64,000 bases of DNA from Owenia fusiformis (taxonomy: Eukaryota > Annelida > Polychaeta > Sabellida > Oweniidae): NCBI GenBank assembly GCA_903813345.2, contig CAIIXF020000010.1, positions 10,840,349 to 10,904,348 of the forward strand. The letters run 5' to 3'. This document shows, in pieces, positions 23,893 to 36,900 of the stretch (position 1 is the stretch's first letter; each line of letters begins with the position of its first letter). The translations under genes were made by a program, and so were the position numbers. The notes under the pieces are model-generated. The model was not told where the DNA came from, searched no databases, and was given only the letters and a program-made list of their open reading frames with translations.

Positions 23893-24083
23893 TGAACAGT
23901 CCAAGTAATGTTATACTTATCCCTACCGACTTATGTTATACCTCAAAAATATAGACAACTCCTGGATTATCAGCGACAAATGGTTCATTTACATGTAAAC
24001 ACCCATGAAAAGACTTTTAGAATATAAATCGCATAATTGGAAAATACATGCATGTGTTTTGTTTTTTTGGTTTTAATTAAGAA

Positions 24084-24218
24084 ATATAGACCGAAAAGCA
24101 GGGGTAATATCGTCGAATACACCCCATAGGGCTAGGCACAAACGTTTTCTTCGAAAGCTTTTGTGCCTAGCCCCAAGGGGGGTATTCGACGATATAACCT
24201 CTGCTCTGAGGTCTATAT
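24084..24218. repeat. Large palindrome (about 135 bp)
   Basis: Arms from ATATAGACC to its complement GGTCTATAT include CGTCGAATAC/GTATTCGACG and GGGCTAGGCACAAA/TTTTGTGCCTAGCCC, with a short loop near 24147-24152. A diverged relative, broken by a transposon, spans 45238-46200. Confidence 0.75.
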
Positions 24219-24948
24219 TACGATTCGAACATGAAAACTAACCAAATTGTTTCGAATATTCATCATGGTCCGCCATTACTACGACCCACCGTTATGACGT
24301 CACACATTACACGTATTTACAGGGGTATTGATCGCGAATATATCCCAGGTGAAATGTTGACTTTGTTTACAGTTTATAGAAGGCGTGAATACAGTCAAGT
24401 TCGAATCGCTGTTAGTACACATGACCTACCTGTCTGTCTAGCTATAAATTATATTATTGGACTTTGAAATTGATTTAAATCAAATAACCTTTTATTAACA
24501 GTGAAGTGTTCTTAAAAACATATCGCGATTTGTGAATCACATCGCATCGGAGGTGGCATTATTTGATGTGGGGCCATTTAGGAGTCGCAGAACCACATAC
24601 CCATGGTAGAATACGTCAGTGAAGTATGATCCGAAAGGACTCTTTCCTGGCTAAACTCTCGTTTTTTCGAGAGGCGATGGAATATGACTTGCGTGACAAC
24701 ATACATGTAAAAACAGGTTTACAACAATATTAGTACGTATTCGTTTTAGTTTATGCATCTGAATACTATATTCAACTTAGTTAAGCGACAAGAAATATAC
24801 CATCAATAGCTAGTTTTTGTTATTAAAATCTTGTTGGTAGGCATAATGTAGATTGTTTACCAAGCACAAAAACGTCAAAAACGTATCTATCGAAATTTCA
24901 CTTCAAGTATCATTTTAATTTTTGTGTTATGTATTTAGGTTAAGAATC

Positions 24949-27900
24949 ATGGGGATCAGTATCGAGCAGTGGCGATGTACCATTGGTTCATTTCATCCAC
25001 GTCATTTGAACACTGGACGCATAGTTGTCGTCCACGTACGAAGCAAACCAGTAAAACCATCCGAAACAAATGGCCTTGAGGAGACTCGAGAGGGAAGGGT
25101 AAATACAATGGATGACCCATATGGTTATGGAAGAATATTCTCTTGGATTCGGTCATTGAGAATCGACCCTCGGTTGTTAGTAGTCATTGCATTTCTGCTG
25201 TTGATTGGAGGTGTAGAAGTCAACCCAGGGCCCTTGACACCTGATAGTAACAATGGTATGATTACTATGCTTGACTAGATAATGTTAGTGAGAAGAACGA
25301 AAGCATTGAAATTAAAGTTTTGTGCTTGAAAACATGTTTTATGAATGGGCCATTTGCTATATAGTTAAACAGATATGTAAGCGCAAGTACCAACGGGGAA
25401 ATACCAAAAAATAGTTACAGAACACAGCCAGAAAAAGAAAACGTCTAAGTGAATACAAAGCAAAATTATAAACAGTATACTAACACAATATTTCATAAAA
25501 AAGTTTGTCATCGTTTTTGATTTTGTATCTCATGTTTCTGTCTTTCAGGAACACAGTTGAATGAACTACGTGTTAAGATTAAGGGGAAACTAAGACACAT
25601 GGATGAGTCAATGACAAGATTGAAGAATAAAGGTGATAATTGGTTCGATGTATTGCAGTACTCTAATGTGAATACCAGCCTCTAAAAGGGTTTAAAACCA
25701 GAGCATTTTTCATTTTCTGCTAGTTTTCTGGATATTTCAATCTAAAAATACAATGTTTGATATTTGATTTCATGAGAATAGTAAACATAGACCTATTACA
25801 TACATTCTAATACATAATTTGTGAAGATTGGATAAAAAATGCCAAAGTTAGAGCAGTTTTAGTGGAAATTCTGTGACATATATATGATATATCTGTCGTT
25901 CTGGGTTCCAAATGGATTTTATTTGTGACAGATATATCCGTCATTCTGGGTATTCAAGAGGTTAATATTAGAAATATTTAAATCGTACATAATAATGTAT
26001 AGCATATGTATATATTATAAAGAGTATTATTAATGATGATTCAATATATTTTCCATTCCTACATAGTACTTGGTACACAGAATATGATTTCTGTCAATAA
26101 TGACGTTCACCTGGATAGTGGCTCTGATAATGAAGCTGAAATCGAACTCCAAGACATGGACGATGAAGGTAAACACTGTGCATACAAATTATTCAAACGG
26201 TGTCGTTTATATTATTCCGTATTGATAGTTTTGTTTACATTAATACGGAATAAAACATACCATTTTATGAAAAATGGTGACCTTTTGCTACGAGATATGG
26301 ACCTTCATGAATTTCAGATCTTCAAATCCTAGACCTTTTGCTTGAAATGGTAATGGACATAGATGAGAAAGTAAAAGAAGAACACAGTGGGAAAGGATCT
26401 CCATCTCAAGTCTCCATCACAACAAATGGTAATTAGTATTATTGTATTTGCGAATGTAACTGACGGCTAGCGGCTACCGGATTAACTTACTATTTTATGA
26501 CCAAATCATTTTATTATGAATAGTACCTGCCACTATTCCATATATATTGAAATGAGTTGACCATAAAATAGAAGGTTTATCCGATAGCCGACAGGTGTTA
26601 GTTGCATTCGCGAATACAAGCTTAGTGACTTGTCAGCTAGTTTGGCTCGTGCGCTACTATACCCATCTGATCTTAAAGAACATATTTCATGAATGTATAG
26701 AATATATGTTGTAAAGCAAAATAGGGTTTGTTTCATATCCAACTGATGTGTCCAAAGTGATGGCATAGCTTTATTTACCCTTTGCATTCGTTTGACTTCA
26801 CTTCTTAAAAGAGAGCTTCGTCTTCACTTGTAGTTTAACTAGACTCTGCACGCAGGGTAAGCTTTATTAGGTACTGTGTGATGTTTCTTTGTACTTCGGA
26901 TTATTGTTTGTGATGCTGGGGATCCGTTTTCTCATCCAGTTGTACTAAGTTTATCAGAATTAACCAGTTGTTGTTTAAATGGAAATCCATGAAATGCACA
27001 AAATAAAGTATCGTCAAGATTTTCATAATTTCAACATAGATTTGTCAAATGGCGAATGATATGAGCTCAACATGTCTTAAAGTCATTATCGATATTGCTC
27101 CCATTGATAGTTTGTAGCGATGCATCGTTGATGTTTATTTGAAATATTATTACAGATCTAGACACAAACGACGAGGCGAGTAACAAAGTCACATGGGCAA
27201 AGGAACTGCTTGAACAACTAGATGATACACTGAAGGTGCTTCGAGTGTTTGAGGCTTACCTAATGCTAGGTAAATAGTATGTAAGATACAGTGCTATAAG
27301 GGGAAAAAACAGAACGTTTTAAAGATATAGATGTAAAGGGAACTTGTACGGTTCAGTTCAGTTCAGTGTCTTTATTTCCTCCACATAGGTGAAGATTTAA
27401 ACATTACATATAATTACAAACAATTTACATTAACAGATTATTTACATTTGTACATATCAATTGTTACATATAGATTTACATTTAGAGTTTTACATTTCTG
27501 TTTGTTTGATTACTGTTTTTACCATTAGATCAATGTAATATGCACTATTCAATAGGAACTGTTCAACAGTAGAACTTTGAACATGCTCAAAATGTTCTCT
27601 TGGTCGTCACGTTCTACAATCAGAACGAGTGACAACCTACTAACGACGAGCTGGACGTACTACGAACGGAACCGTCGTACTTCAATCCTACTAGGGACGT
27701 TTTTACAACGAGTTGAACTGTCTGAGAACTTATTGAGAACGAGGTAGAACTAATTGTAAACGGGTTAAAACTGTAATAAGAACGTATTTATCAACGAGAT
27801 ATAGCTATCACACCAAGCAAGTTGCCACTGCGTTCTTCAAAACTGGTTTTAAACTGTGTGCGAACGGAATGAACGTAGCTACAACGTTCTACGGTCTGTT

Positions 27901-30900
27901 TACGAACTTCGTGGACTTCCCCGGTCATGATGACCTTCTAGACTAAGGGACGCGTTATACGACGTTGCACACCGACGTAGTGCGAGCTGATTGAACGAAC
28001 TGTGAATGAGATGGACGTATTGAAGACTGTTTATGAACGAAGTAGCTAATTATTTTAGACATATTTCCCGACCACAGCCAGATTGAGCCCGTTTTACGAC
28101 GTTTTCGTAGGACTGGCAATAACGGGTAAGAACTAGTTTGGTGTGATAGGGGGTAAGTAAACGAATCCCAAGTATCCAAAACAATGATATAACACAAAGA
28201 TACGGTGTGTATCATATTTCAAATTTGCCTCTCCATATTAAATGACCGGAAAACATACGACAACATATGGATGCATCCTTCAAGATCGGTCCTTCACTGC
28301 TTTCATAGCAGATCATGTTATGCAATGAATTACTCTTGGGCCAAGGATTTATGGATGCTATGAACACGTTTTCATATGTTATGCTATGTTTTAAGAATGG
28401 AACATACAGTAAGCATTGATGATGCAGCTTTGATGTAAATGTGTAGTTCATAATATTTTAATATTGTAATATTTATCATTTTAAATCAAGTGAGTGCACC
28501 ACCAAATAAATCGGCTTTTCCGAAAGAGATGTCAACATTTCAACATCTGAATACCATTATCAACAGTAAAAAGGAATGGTCATCAGATACTGGATCCATG
28601 AAAACGTCGCTGAGTTATCTCATTCTCAAGGCATTGGTTAAGAAATGTGGTTGGTCGATAGAAGGCAACACTCCGGATCAGAACACAGGCGACAGTCTAT
28701 TTGAGGCTCTCTGCCATCAACTCGTTTACACGAAAACGACTAATACAACCCCTACGGAGTTGAGACAGAAACTAGTGGCTTATGTAAAGCAAAATACACA
28801 ACTGGTAAATTCATGTTATTCGTTGGCTTATATTTATCAGATTGATTAACTTAAGTCGTTCTGGCACTTTTTCTTATCCCACAGAACAAAGTGCCGTAGG
28901 GATATAAAGAAACCATTCGTGCGTTCGTCTGTTCCTCCGTCCGTGCATTCGTCCGTCCGTCCGTTTGTCCGGATGATAACTCAAATACCGGTTGACGGAT
29001 TTGATTCAAATTTAATAGGTTCATGTCTTTATGGGTGTAGAATTTCTCCTCGAGAAGTAATTTTCAACATGGCCGCTCAATTCAAAATGGCCGCCATTTT
29101 TTCATAAAAATGTTATCTTTGATAACTCAAATACTAGTTCACGGATTTGGTTCACATTTTATATGCTGATGCTTAGGGACAAAGAAGCTTTGCTTATGAA
29201 GAGATTTTCAAGATGGCCACTGAATTTCAAAATGACCATCAATTTTCGTAAATGAATGTAATATTTGATAACTTAAATACAAATGGATGGATTTGGTTCG
29301 AATTTTGTAAGATGATGCCTAGGGGCAAAGGAGATTGCTCAAAAAGGAATTTTTAAGATGTCTACTGAATTTCAAAATGGCTGTCATTTTTCGTAAAAAT
29401 GTAATCTTCGATAACTCAAATACCAGTGGACTGATGTGATTCAGATTTTACAGGGTGGTCTAAAAATCATTTACACTTTTGATTGCATAGCATTTTCTAC
29501 CTTCAGTGTTGTTTCAGTTTAACTATCATAGAAGCACCATAATGTGAGCACAGATCATGTAGTTTTTTAATGTGCTCAATCCAACCCTATTGCATACATT
29601 GTATGAGATCATACGATGGGACACGAGTCTGTCTTTTCCTGATCTCTGTTTTAATATTCTTTAGCTCATCAATAGTTTGCTGATTATTTGCAATGATCCT
29701 GCCTTGAAAGTATCCCCACCAAAAAACTGTAAAGGGGAATGTCTTGAGAATTTGCAGGTCAGGTGTGATTCATACGATGAGAGATGAGTCTGTCTTCAGG
29801 GAATAGTTATGACGGAGGTATTCAGGTGAAGCACTGAAGCAGTGCAATGTTTTGCTTCATCTTGCCGATAGATAACAGTATCCATGTCAACCTCTCGCTT
29901 CTGCACCAGTGCCAGAGTGATTATTTCTCCTCATAACTTCAATGTTTCAGTCCATGTTCACAGGAAATGAACGTCCATTAGCGTCCTCAAACCAGTACGG
30001 CCCAGTATCACCATTATGACATAACTTTCATCAGTCAACTTCTTTACATCATGCTGATGCTCACAAGGCTCAACCTGGGCCAGAAAGTGCATTTTCTATT
30101 TGTTGAAGGTCGCTACAAACTTAATGTGCAATCAAAGATGCATTATGCCATAGGTTTCTCCCCCAGACAATCAATGAAGTCCTATTGTTATTGCTCATAT
30201 AATATCTCACATACAATGGATATATCTTGAGAATAACTTTTGATATATTATTGCCGAAACATCGGAAATAATCAACAGAACAACCAAACTCCAGAATTAA
30301 ACACAATCGATTCCTTGGCTAGCGAGGGGAATCCTCATTGAGTCACAAAGCGCCCACAAGCGCCTTGAACCAGGCAGCCAATCAGGTTTATGATAAACAA
30401 ATTCAACGACCAATCAGATAACAGGATGACTTTCCCGGTATATTCAAACATCAGATTGAATTAATTTCTTCGAAAATAATTAGATCGGCCAGTACAATCG
30501 CAATCTTGATTGTGGCATCCTGTGGCATAGAGCCTTTTTAACTATACAGCGATCAGCACCAACGTGCTAGGATTGAGCACATCACAAACTATGTTAGGGT
30601 GGTATATCAAAATAAAACAGGTGCACAGGTCTATAAAAAATGTGAAATTTTCCTGTCTTTAGAAAAGCTGCTTTGTCAAAAATGTAAATGATTTTTCGGA
30701 TCACCCTGCATAGAAAATCATTTTAAAACGATTCGTTTCAAAATGAATGATTTATTAATTTATGAGTGAAAAGTATATCTATCTACAGGAGAATGGAGAC
30801 CATGTTATGGCACTATTTGACACAACTACGAATGATGAATGGAGAATACATTGTGAGCAAAATGAGGGGAAATTTGACAATGAAATGAAACTACAGTACT

Positions 30901-33900
30901 ACACAGGTTCGCACATGAACAAACCAGGGACACCGGGAGATATGTTGATGATATGGGCGTGCACGCAACTGTATAATGTTGACGTGGAAATATTCCCAGC
31001 TGCCTCCGATCGGTCGTATAAAATATCTGTAAAAGATGATCACGACAAGAGCATAAGAGCGACTATCAGACTTGGGTTCATCGGTCAGGCTTGTTTCGTG
31101 AGCCTTGTCAGCACCAACAAAGGTAGGACCAGCACCACATTCTAATAAGTATGTGAAAATAGTTGCATATGATTATAAAAACGTGAACCACATCTAAGAA
31201 CTAGTAAGTATTTGATTTGAAATTAACATAAGGCAATGTATGATGAAAATGAACAATCAAAACGCGAACGTTCTGTCAAGTATTTAAGTAGGGCCGTAGG
31301 GCTGTCAAATCCTCTCAAACACGCACAACATCCACAAATGAAAATATATCGCGTTTGTAAATTACAACACATGTGTTACATTATTTGTTGCTCTGTTACT
31401 TCACTTATTTCATCAACTATTTTAGAGTCAACCGAATACATGTACCATCTCGGACGTCAAATTACAGCCTGTGACCAGGTATCCGAAGCTAAGAAACAAG
31501 CGGGACTAATGACCGAATTGGGCTTAGAATACGCAGCGTTGGCCCTGGAAACACAAGATGGCTGGCATTTTAATTACGCAGCAACTCTGTTTAATGCAGC
31601 TCTACGACGCGTTGAGGGATGTGCGGCAGATTGCCCCGAAGGTGAGATAATTGTGAGAAACAAGCCTCTCACCGCTGAATATTTACATCATGAACTCCAA
31701 CAAATAGAGACTGCTTTCCTTAAACTACAATCAAGTGAAAACAATGAGCCAACACTTAGTTGTACCAAAAGGTACAAAGAAATACTGAAGACAATAAGAA
31801 CATATTCAACAGAAACAATCAATGACATCCATACCAATGATATGCAAATTGACAGTATTACGTCAGACATGAGTCTTGACAATGAGAAGCAAACAATTTC
31901 AAACAGTAAAGGATACTATGCTAAATTAACAGACTTGATTAAAGCATTCCATAAGCAGTTAGTAGATGAGTGTGTAGCGGTATTAGGTGAACCCGACTGT
32001 AAGTATGTCATGTTAGGGTTAGGGTCGCTTGCTAGAAAGGAAGCAACCGCTTGGTCAGATCTTGAGTCGGCGATCATATTTGATCCTACAAGGAAAACAC
32101 ATAAGGAATGTGATGAGATAAAACGGAAGTTCAGAGTATTTGTTCATTACGTCCACATGAAAGTGATCAACTTAGGGGAAACCAAAGTCAATGTTCTGGA
32201 CATCCCCGTACTCACTGATTTCAATTCCAGACTCCCCCATAATGTTGATGATAATGATTTCTTCGATAGGGCTACCCCTCAAGGGTTATGTTTTGATGGA
32301 ACCTTACCCAAGGCAAGTAAACATCCACTAGGAAGAAGCTCAACTAGTGTTCCACATAAAAAATCGGCTAGTCTAGAACTCATAATGACACTTAAGGAAA
32401 TTGTCAAATGTCAGTCGGAAGATGTGGCTATCAAAGAAGGATATCACCTTAGCGATGTGTTGATGACATCTACTCTAATACACGGTGATCAATCTCTTTG
32501 GAAAACATACAATGATGAAGTCCATAAAATTCTTGCCTCACCGTCTACCACAAATCCCAAAGTAACCATTGGAACAGAACGTGGACAGAATACATTGAAA
32601 GATGATTTGAAAACCTATATCAGACGTCCTCTGATACCAGAATCATTTCAAAAACAGTTACGAACAAAGCACGACATCTATAGATTTGCTACGATTTCTA
32701 TCAATACTCTGAAACTTCTGTATAACTGCATCTCATTCAACCCACTTGATATCATCGAGGAATTGTACCAAAGAAATGTTCTCAAAGAGCGAGCGAAGAT
32801 AGATTTACAGCTCATGGTCTGTATTACGATAAACATGAGACATCTCGTGTACAGTAGGTATGACCAGCAACGAGATATCATATCCTTTATCATTCCGAGA
32901 GCTGAACAAGATGATACACAGGTATCCCCTAAAGTAGTTTCTGTGAGGGACTTTACATCGATCTACAGGTTTTATGCTACATTTTTACCTTGGTCACAAT
33001 TCTTAGAGGCGCATAGAGGTGACATAGCTACCTGTAGACACGAGGAAAGATACTATGACAGTAGCAATACTATGAAGGGGGAACTTCATCAAGAAATGTA
33101 TTTTACTAAAAATGCAATCAAAGCTTTCGAACTTGAACACATAAGACTTCAGTCACTTGATACAACGTATAACAATACATTAAAACTTGCTGGTGTTAAA
33201 CATACCTTGGGTTTGCTTCATAACTCACTGGGAAATAATGATATTTCAATAAAATACTGCAATCAAGCTCTCGAAGAAGTCTTACATGTCCACGGAGATG
33301 CGCCCAATGAGCAAGTAGCATGGATAAGAAATAGCATTGGCATTGCATATGATGATAAGGGAAACTATAGTGAGGCCATCAAATATCACGAGCAAAGTCT
33401 TGCAATGGAAAAATTACTTAACGAGGACCAACCTCATGAAGGAATAGCTATATCACTGGGTCATATTGGCACATCGTACAGGCAAATGGGAGATAACAAC
33501 CAGGCCATTAAATATCATGGACAGAGTCTTTCAATGCAAAAACTACTTAACGGGAACAAACCACATTCAGGAATAGCTATATCGTTGCGTAATATTGGTG
33601 CAACATACATGCAAATGGGAAATAATAAAAAGGCTATCGAACATTATGAGCAGGCTCTTACAATGCAAGAACAACTTAACGGGAATCAACCTCATCCAGG
33701 AGTAGCTGCCTTGTTTGGTAATATTGGCACAGCATATATGCAAATGGGAGATAACAACAAGGCCATTGAATATCACGAGCAAAGTCTTGCAATGCAAAAA
33801 GTTTTTCATGAGGACCAACTTCATCCAGGAATAGCTGCATCATTTGGTAATATTGGCATCACATATGACAATAAGGGAGACTATGATAAGGCCATTGAAT

Positions 33901-36900
33901 ATCATGAGCAGAGTCTTGCGATGCAAAAACTATTTGATTCGGATCAACCTCATCCAGGAATAGCCATGTCGTTGTGTAATATTGGTACGGCGTACAGTCA
34001 TATGGGGAATAGCAACAAGGCCATTACTTATCACGAACAGAGTCTCGCAATACAAAAACAACTTTATGGGGACACACCCAATCCGGGAATAGCTACATCT
34101 TTGGGTAATATAGGCATCGCATATGACAATAAGGGAGACTATAATAAGGCCATTGAATTTCTTGAGCAGAGTCTTGCGATGCAAAAACTACTTTACGGAG
34201 ACCAACCTCATCAAGAAATAGCTGCATCGTTGGGTAATATTGGTACAGCATACATGCGAATTGGAAATAACAGCAAGGCCATTGAATATCACGAGCAGAG
34301 TCTTAGAATAAAAAAAAAACTTAACGGAGACCAACCTCATCCAAAAATAGCAACATCGTTGAGTAATATTGGTGCAGCTTACAGACAAATGGGGGATAAC
34401 AACAAAGCCATTAAATATCTTGAGCAGAGTCTCATTATGCAAAAACTACTTTACGGGGACCAATCTCATCCAGGAATAGCTACATCGTTGAGTAATATTG
34501 GTACAGCGTACATGCAAATGGGAGATAACAACAAAGCCATTGAATATCACGAGCAGAGTCTTGCAATGAAAAAAATGCTTCACAGAGATAAATCTCATCC
34601 AGGAATAGCTACATCGTTGGGAAATATTGGTATCACATATTTGCAAATGGGAGATTTCACCAAGGCTATAGGATATCATGAGCAAAGTCTTGCAATGAAA
34701 AAAATACTTTACGGGAGCCAACCTCATCCAGAAATAGCTGCCTCGTTGGGTAATATTGGAAAAGCATACATGCAAATGGGAGATAACAACAAAGCCATTG
34801 AATATTGTGAGCAGAGTCTTGCAATGCATAAACTTTTTAACGGAGATCAACCTCATCCAGGAATAGCCACATCGTTTGGTAATATTGGTACAGCATATAT
34901 GCAAATGGGAAATAATAACAAGGCCTTTGAATATCATAAACAGAGTCTTACAATGAAAAGGGTACTTTACAGGGACCAACCTCATCCAGAAATAGCTGCG
35001 TCTTTGGGTAATATCGGAAAAACGTACATGCGAATGAGAGATTACAACAACGCCATCGAATATTATGATCAGAGTCTTGGAATGTATAAACTACTTAACG
35101 GAGACCAACCTCATCCAGGAATAGCTACATCGTTGTGTAATATTGGTACAGCATATATGCAAATGGGAGATAACAACAAAGCCATTGAATATTATGAGCA
35201 GAGTCTTAAAATGCAAAAAATTCTTTACGGGGCCCAGTCTCATCCAGAAGTAGCTACATTGTTGAGTAATATTGGTACAGCGTACATGCAAATTGGAGAT
35301 AACTACAAAGCCATCGAATATCACGCACAGAGTCTTGCAATGAAAAAAATGCTTCACAGAGATCAATCTCATCCAGATATCGCTACATCGTTGGGAAATA
35401 TGGGTATCACATATTTGCAAATGGGAGATTTCACCAAGGCTATTGGATACCATGAGCAAAGTCTTGCAATGAAAAAGCTACTTTACGGGAGCCAACCTCA
35501 TCCAGGAATAGCTGTCGCGTTGGGTAATATTGGAAAAGCATACATGCAAATGGGAGATAACAACAAAGCCATTGAATATAATGAGCAGAGTCTTAAAATG
35601 CAAAAACAACTTTACAGAAACCAACCTCATCCAGGAATAGCCACATCGTTGTGTAATATTGGTACAGCATATTTTCAAATGGGAAATAACAACAAAGCCA
35701 TTGAATATTATGAGCAGAGTCTTGCGATGCATAAGCTACTTAACGGAGATCAACCTCATCCAGGAATAGCCGCATCGTTGGGTAATATTGGTACAGCATA
35801 TATGCAAATGGGAGATAACAATAAAGCCATTGAATGTTATGAGCAGAGTCTGAGAATGCAAAAACTACTTTACAGGGACCAGTCTAATCCAGGAATAGCT
35901 ACATCGTTGAGTAATATTGGTACAGCGTACATGCAAATGGGAGATAACAACAAAGCCATTGAATATCACGTACAGAGTCTTGCAATGAAAAAAATGCTTC
36001 ACAGAGATAAATCTCATCCAGGAATAGCTACATCGTTGGGAAATATTGGTATCACATATTTGCAAATGGGAGATTTCACCAAGGGTATAGGATATCATGA
36101 GCAAAGTCTTGCAATGAAAAAGCTACTTTACGGGAGCCAACCTCATCCAGAAATAGCTGCCTCGTTGGGCAATATTGGAAAAGCATACATGCATATGGGA
36201 GATAACAACAAAGCCATTGAATATTATGAACAGAGTCTTGCAATGCATAAACTACTTAACAGAGATCAACCTCATCCAGGAATAGCCACATCGTTTGGTA
36301 ATATTGGTACAGCATATATGCAAATGGGAAATAATAACAAGGCCTTTGAATATCATAAACAGAGTCTTGCAATGAAAAAGGTACTTCACGGAGACCAACC
36401 TCATTCAGAAATAGCTGCATCTTTGGGCAATATAGGTACAACGTACATGCGCATGAGAGATAATAACAACGCCATCGAATATTATGAGCAGAGTCTTGCA
36501 ATGTATAAACTCCTTAACGGAGACCAACCTCATCCAGGAATAGCCACATCTTTGGGTAATATTGGTACAGCATATATGCAATTGGGAGATAACATCAACG
36601 CCATTGCATATCATGAGCAGAGTCTTGCAATGAAAGAACTACTTTACAGAGACCGATCTCATCCAGGCATAGCTACATCGTTTGATAATATTGGTGCAGT
36701 GTATAGCAAAATGGGTGATAGCAAGAAGGCCATTGAATACTATGAGAAGAGTCTCGAAATTATTAGGCAGATAAGTGATGGACAGAATTCGAATAATCAA
36801 CAGATACCAAGTTTACTGTTAAGAATCGCTCAAGCATATTTAGAGTTAGGTGAAGTGGACAAAGCTATGGAATACAGAACAAAGGGCCTGGCCATAAGAG

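Noticed and set aside
24922-24948. Upstream extension of the 2A-leader frame
   Set aside because: The frame opens on TTG, and the first ATG in frame is 24949. The same reasoning removed the GTG at 807 for Bsx and the TTG at 18148 for the P450.
25174-25236. 2A motif as evidence of an inserted virus
   Set aside because: No viral replicase or capsid sequence is nearby. The motif sits in frame in a spliced host gene, and cellular 2A leaders are known in marine invertebrates.
27955-28215. Minus-strand ORF with KRRKTGSIWLWSGN, also at 45762-46109
   Set aside because: Shared only because both lie in copies of the same non-autonomous TIR element; no start, domain or codon pattern supports a protein.
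33567-36614. Many minus-strand ORFs of 70-180 codons inside the TPR array
   Set aside because: They recur with the 129-nt period and exist only because the coding repeat lacks stops in that mirror frame.
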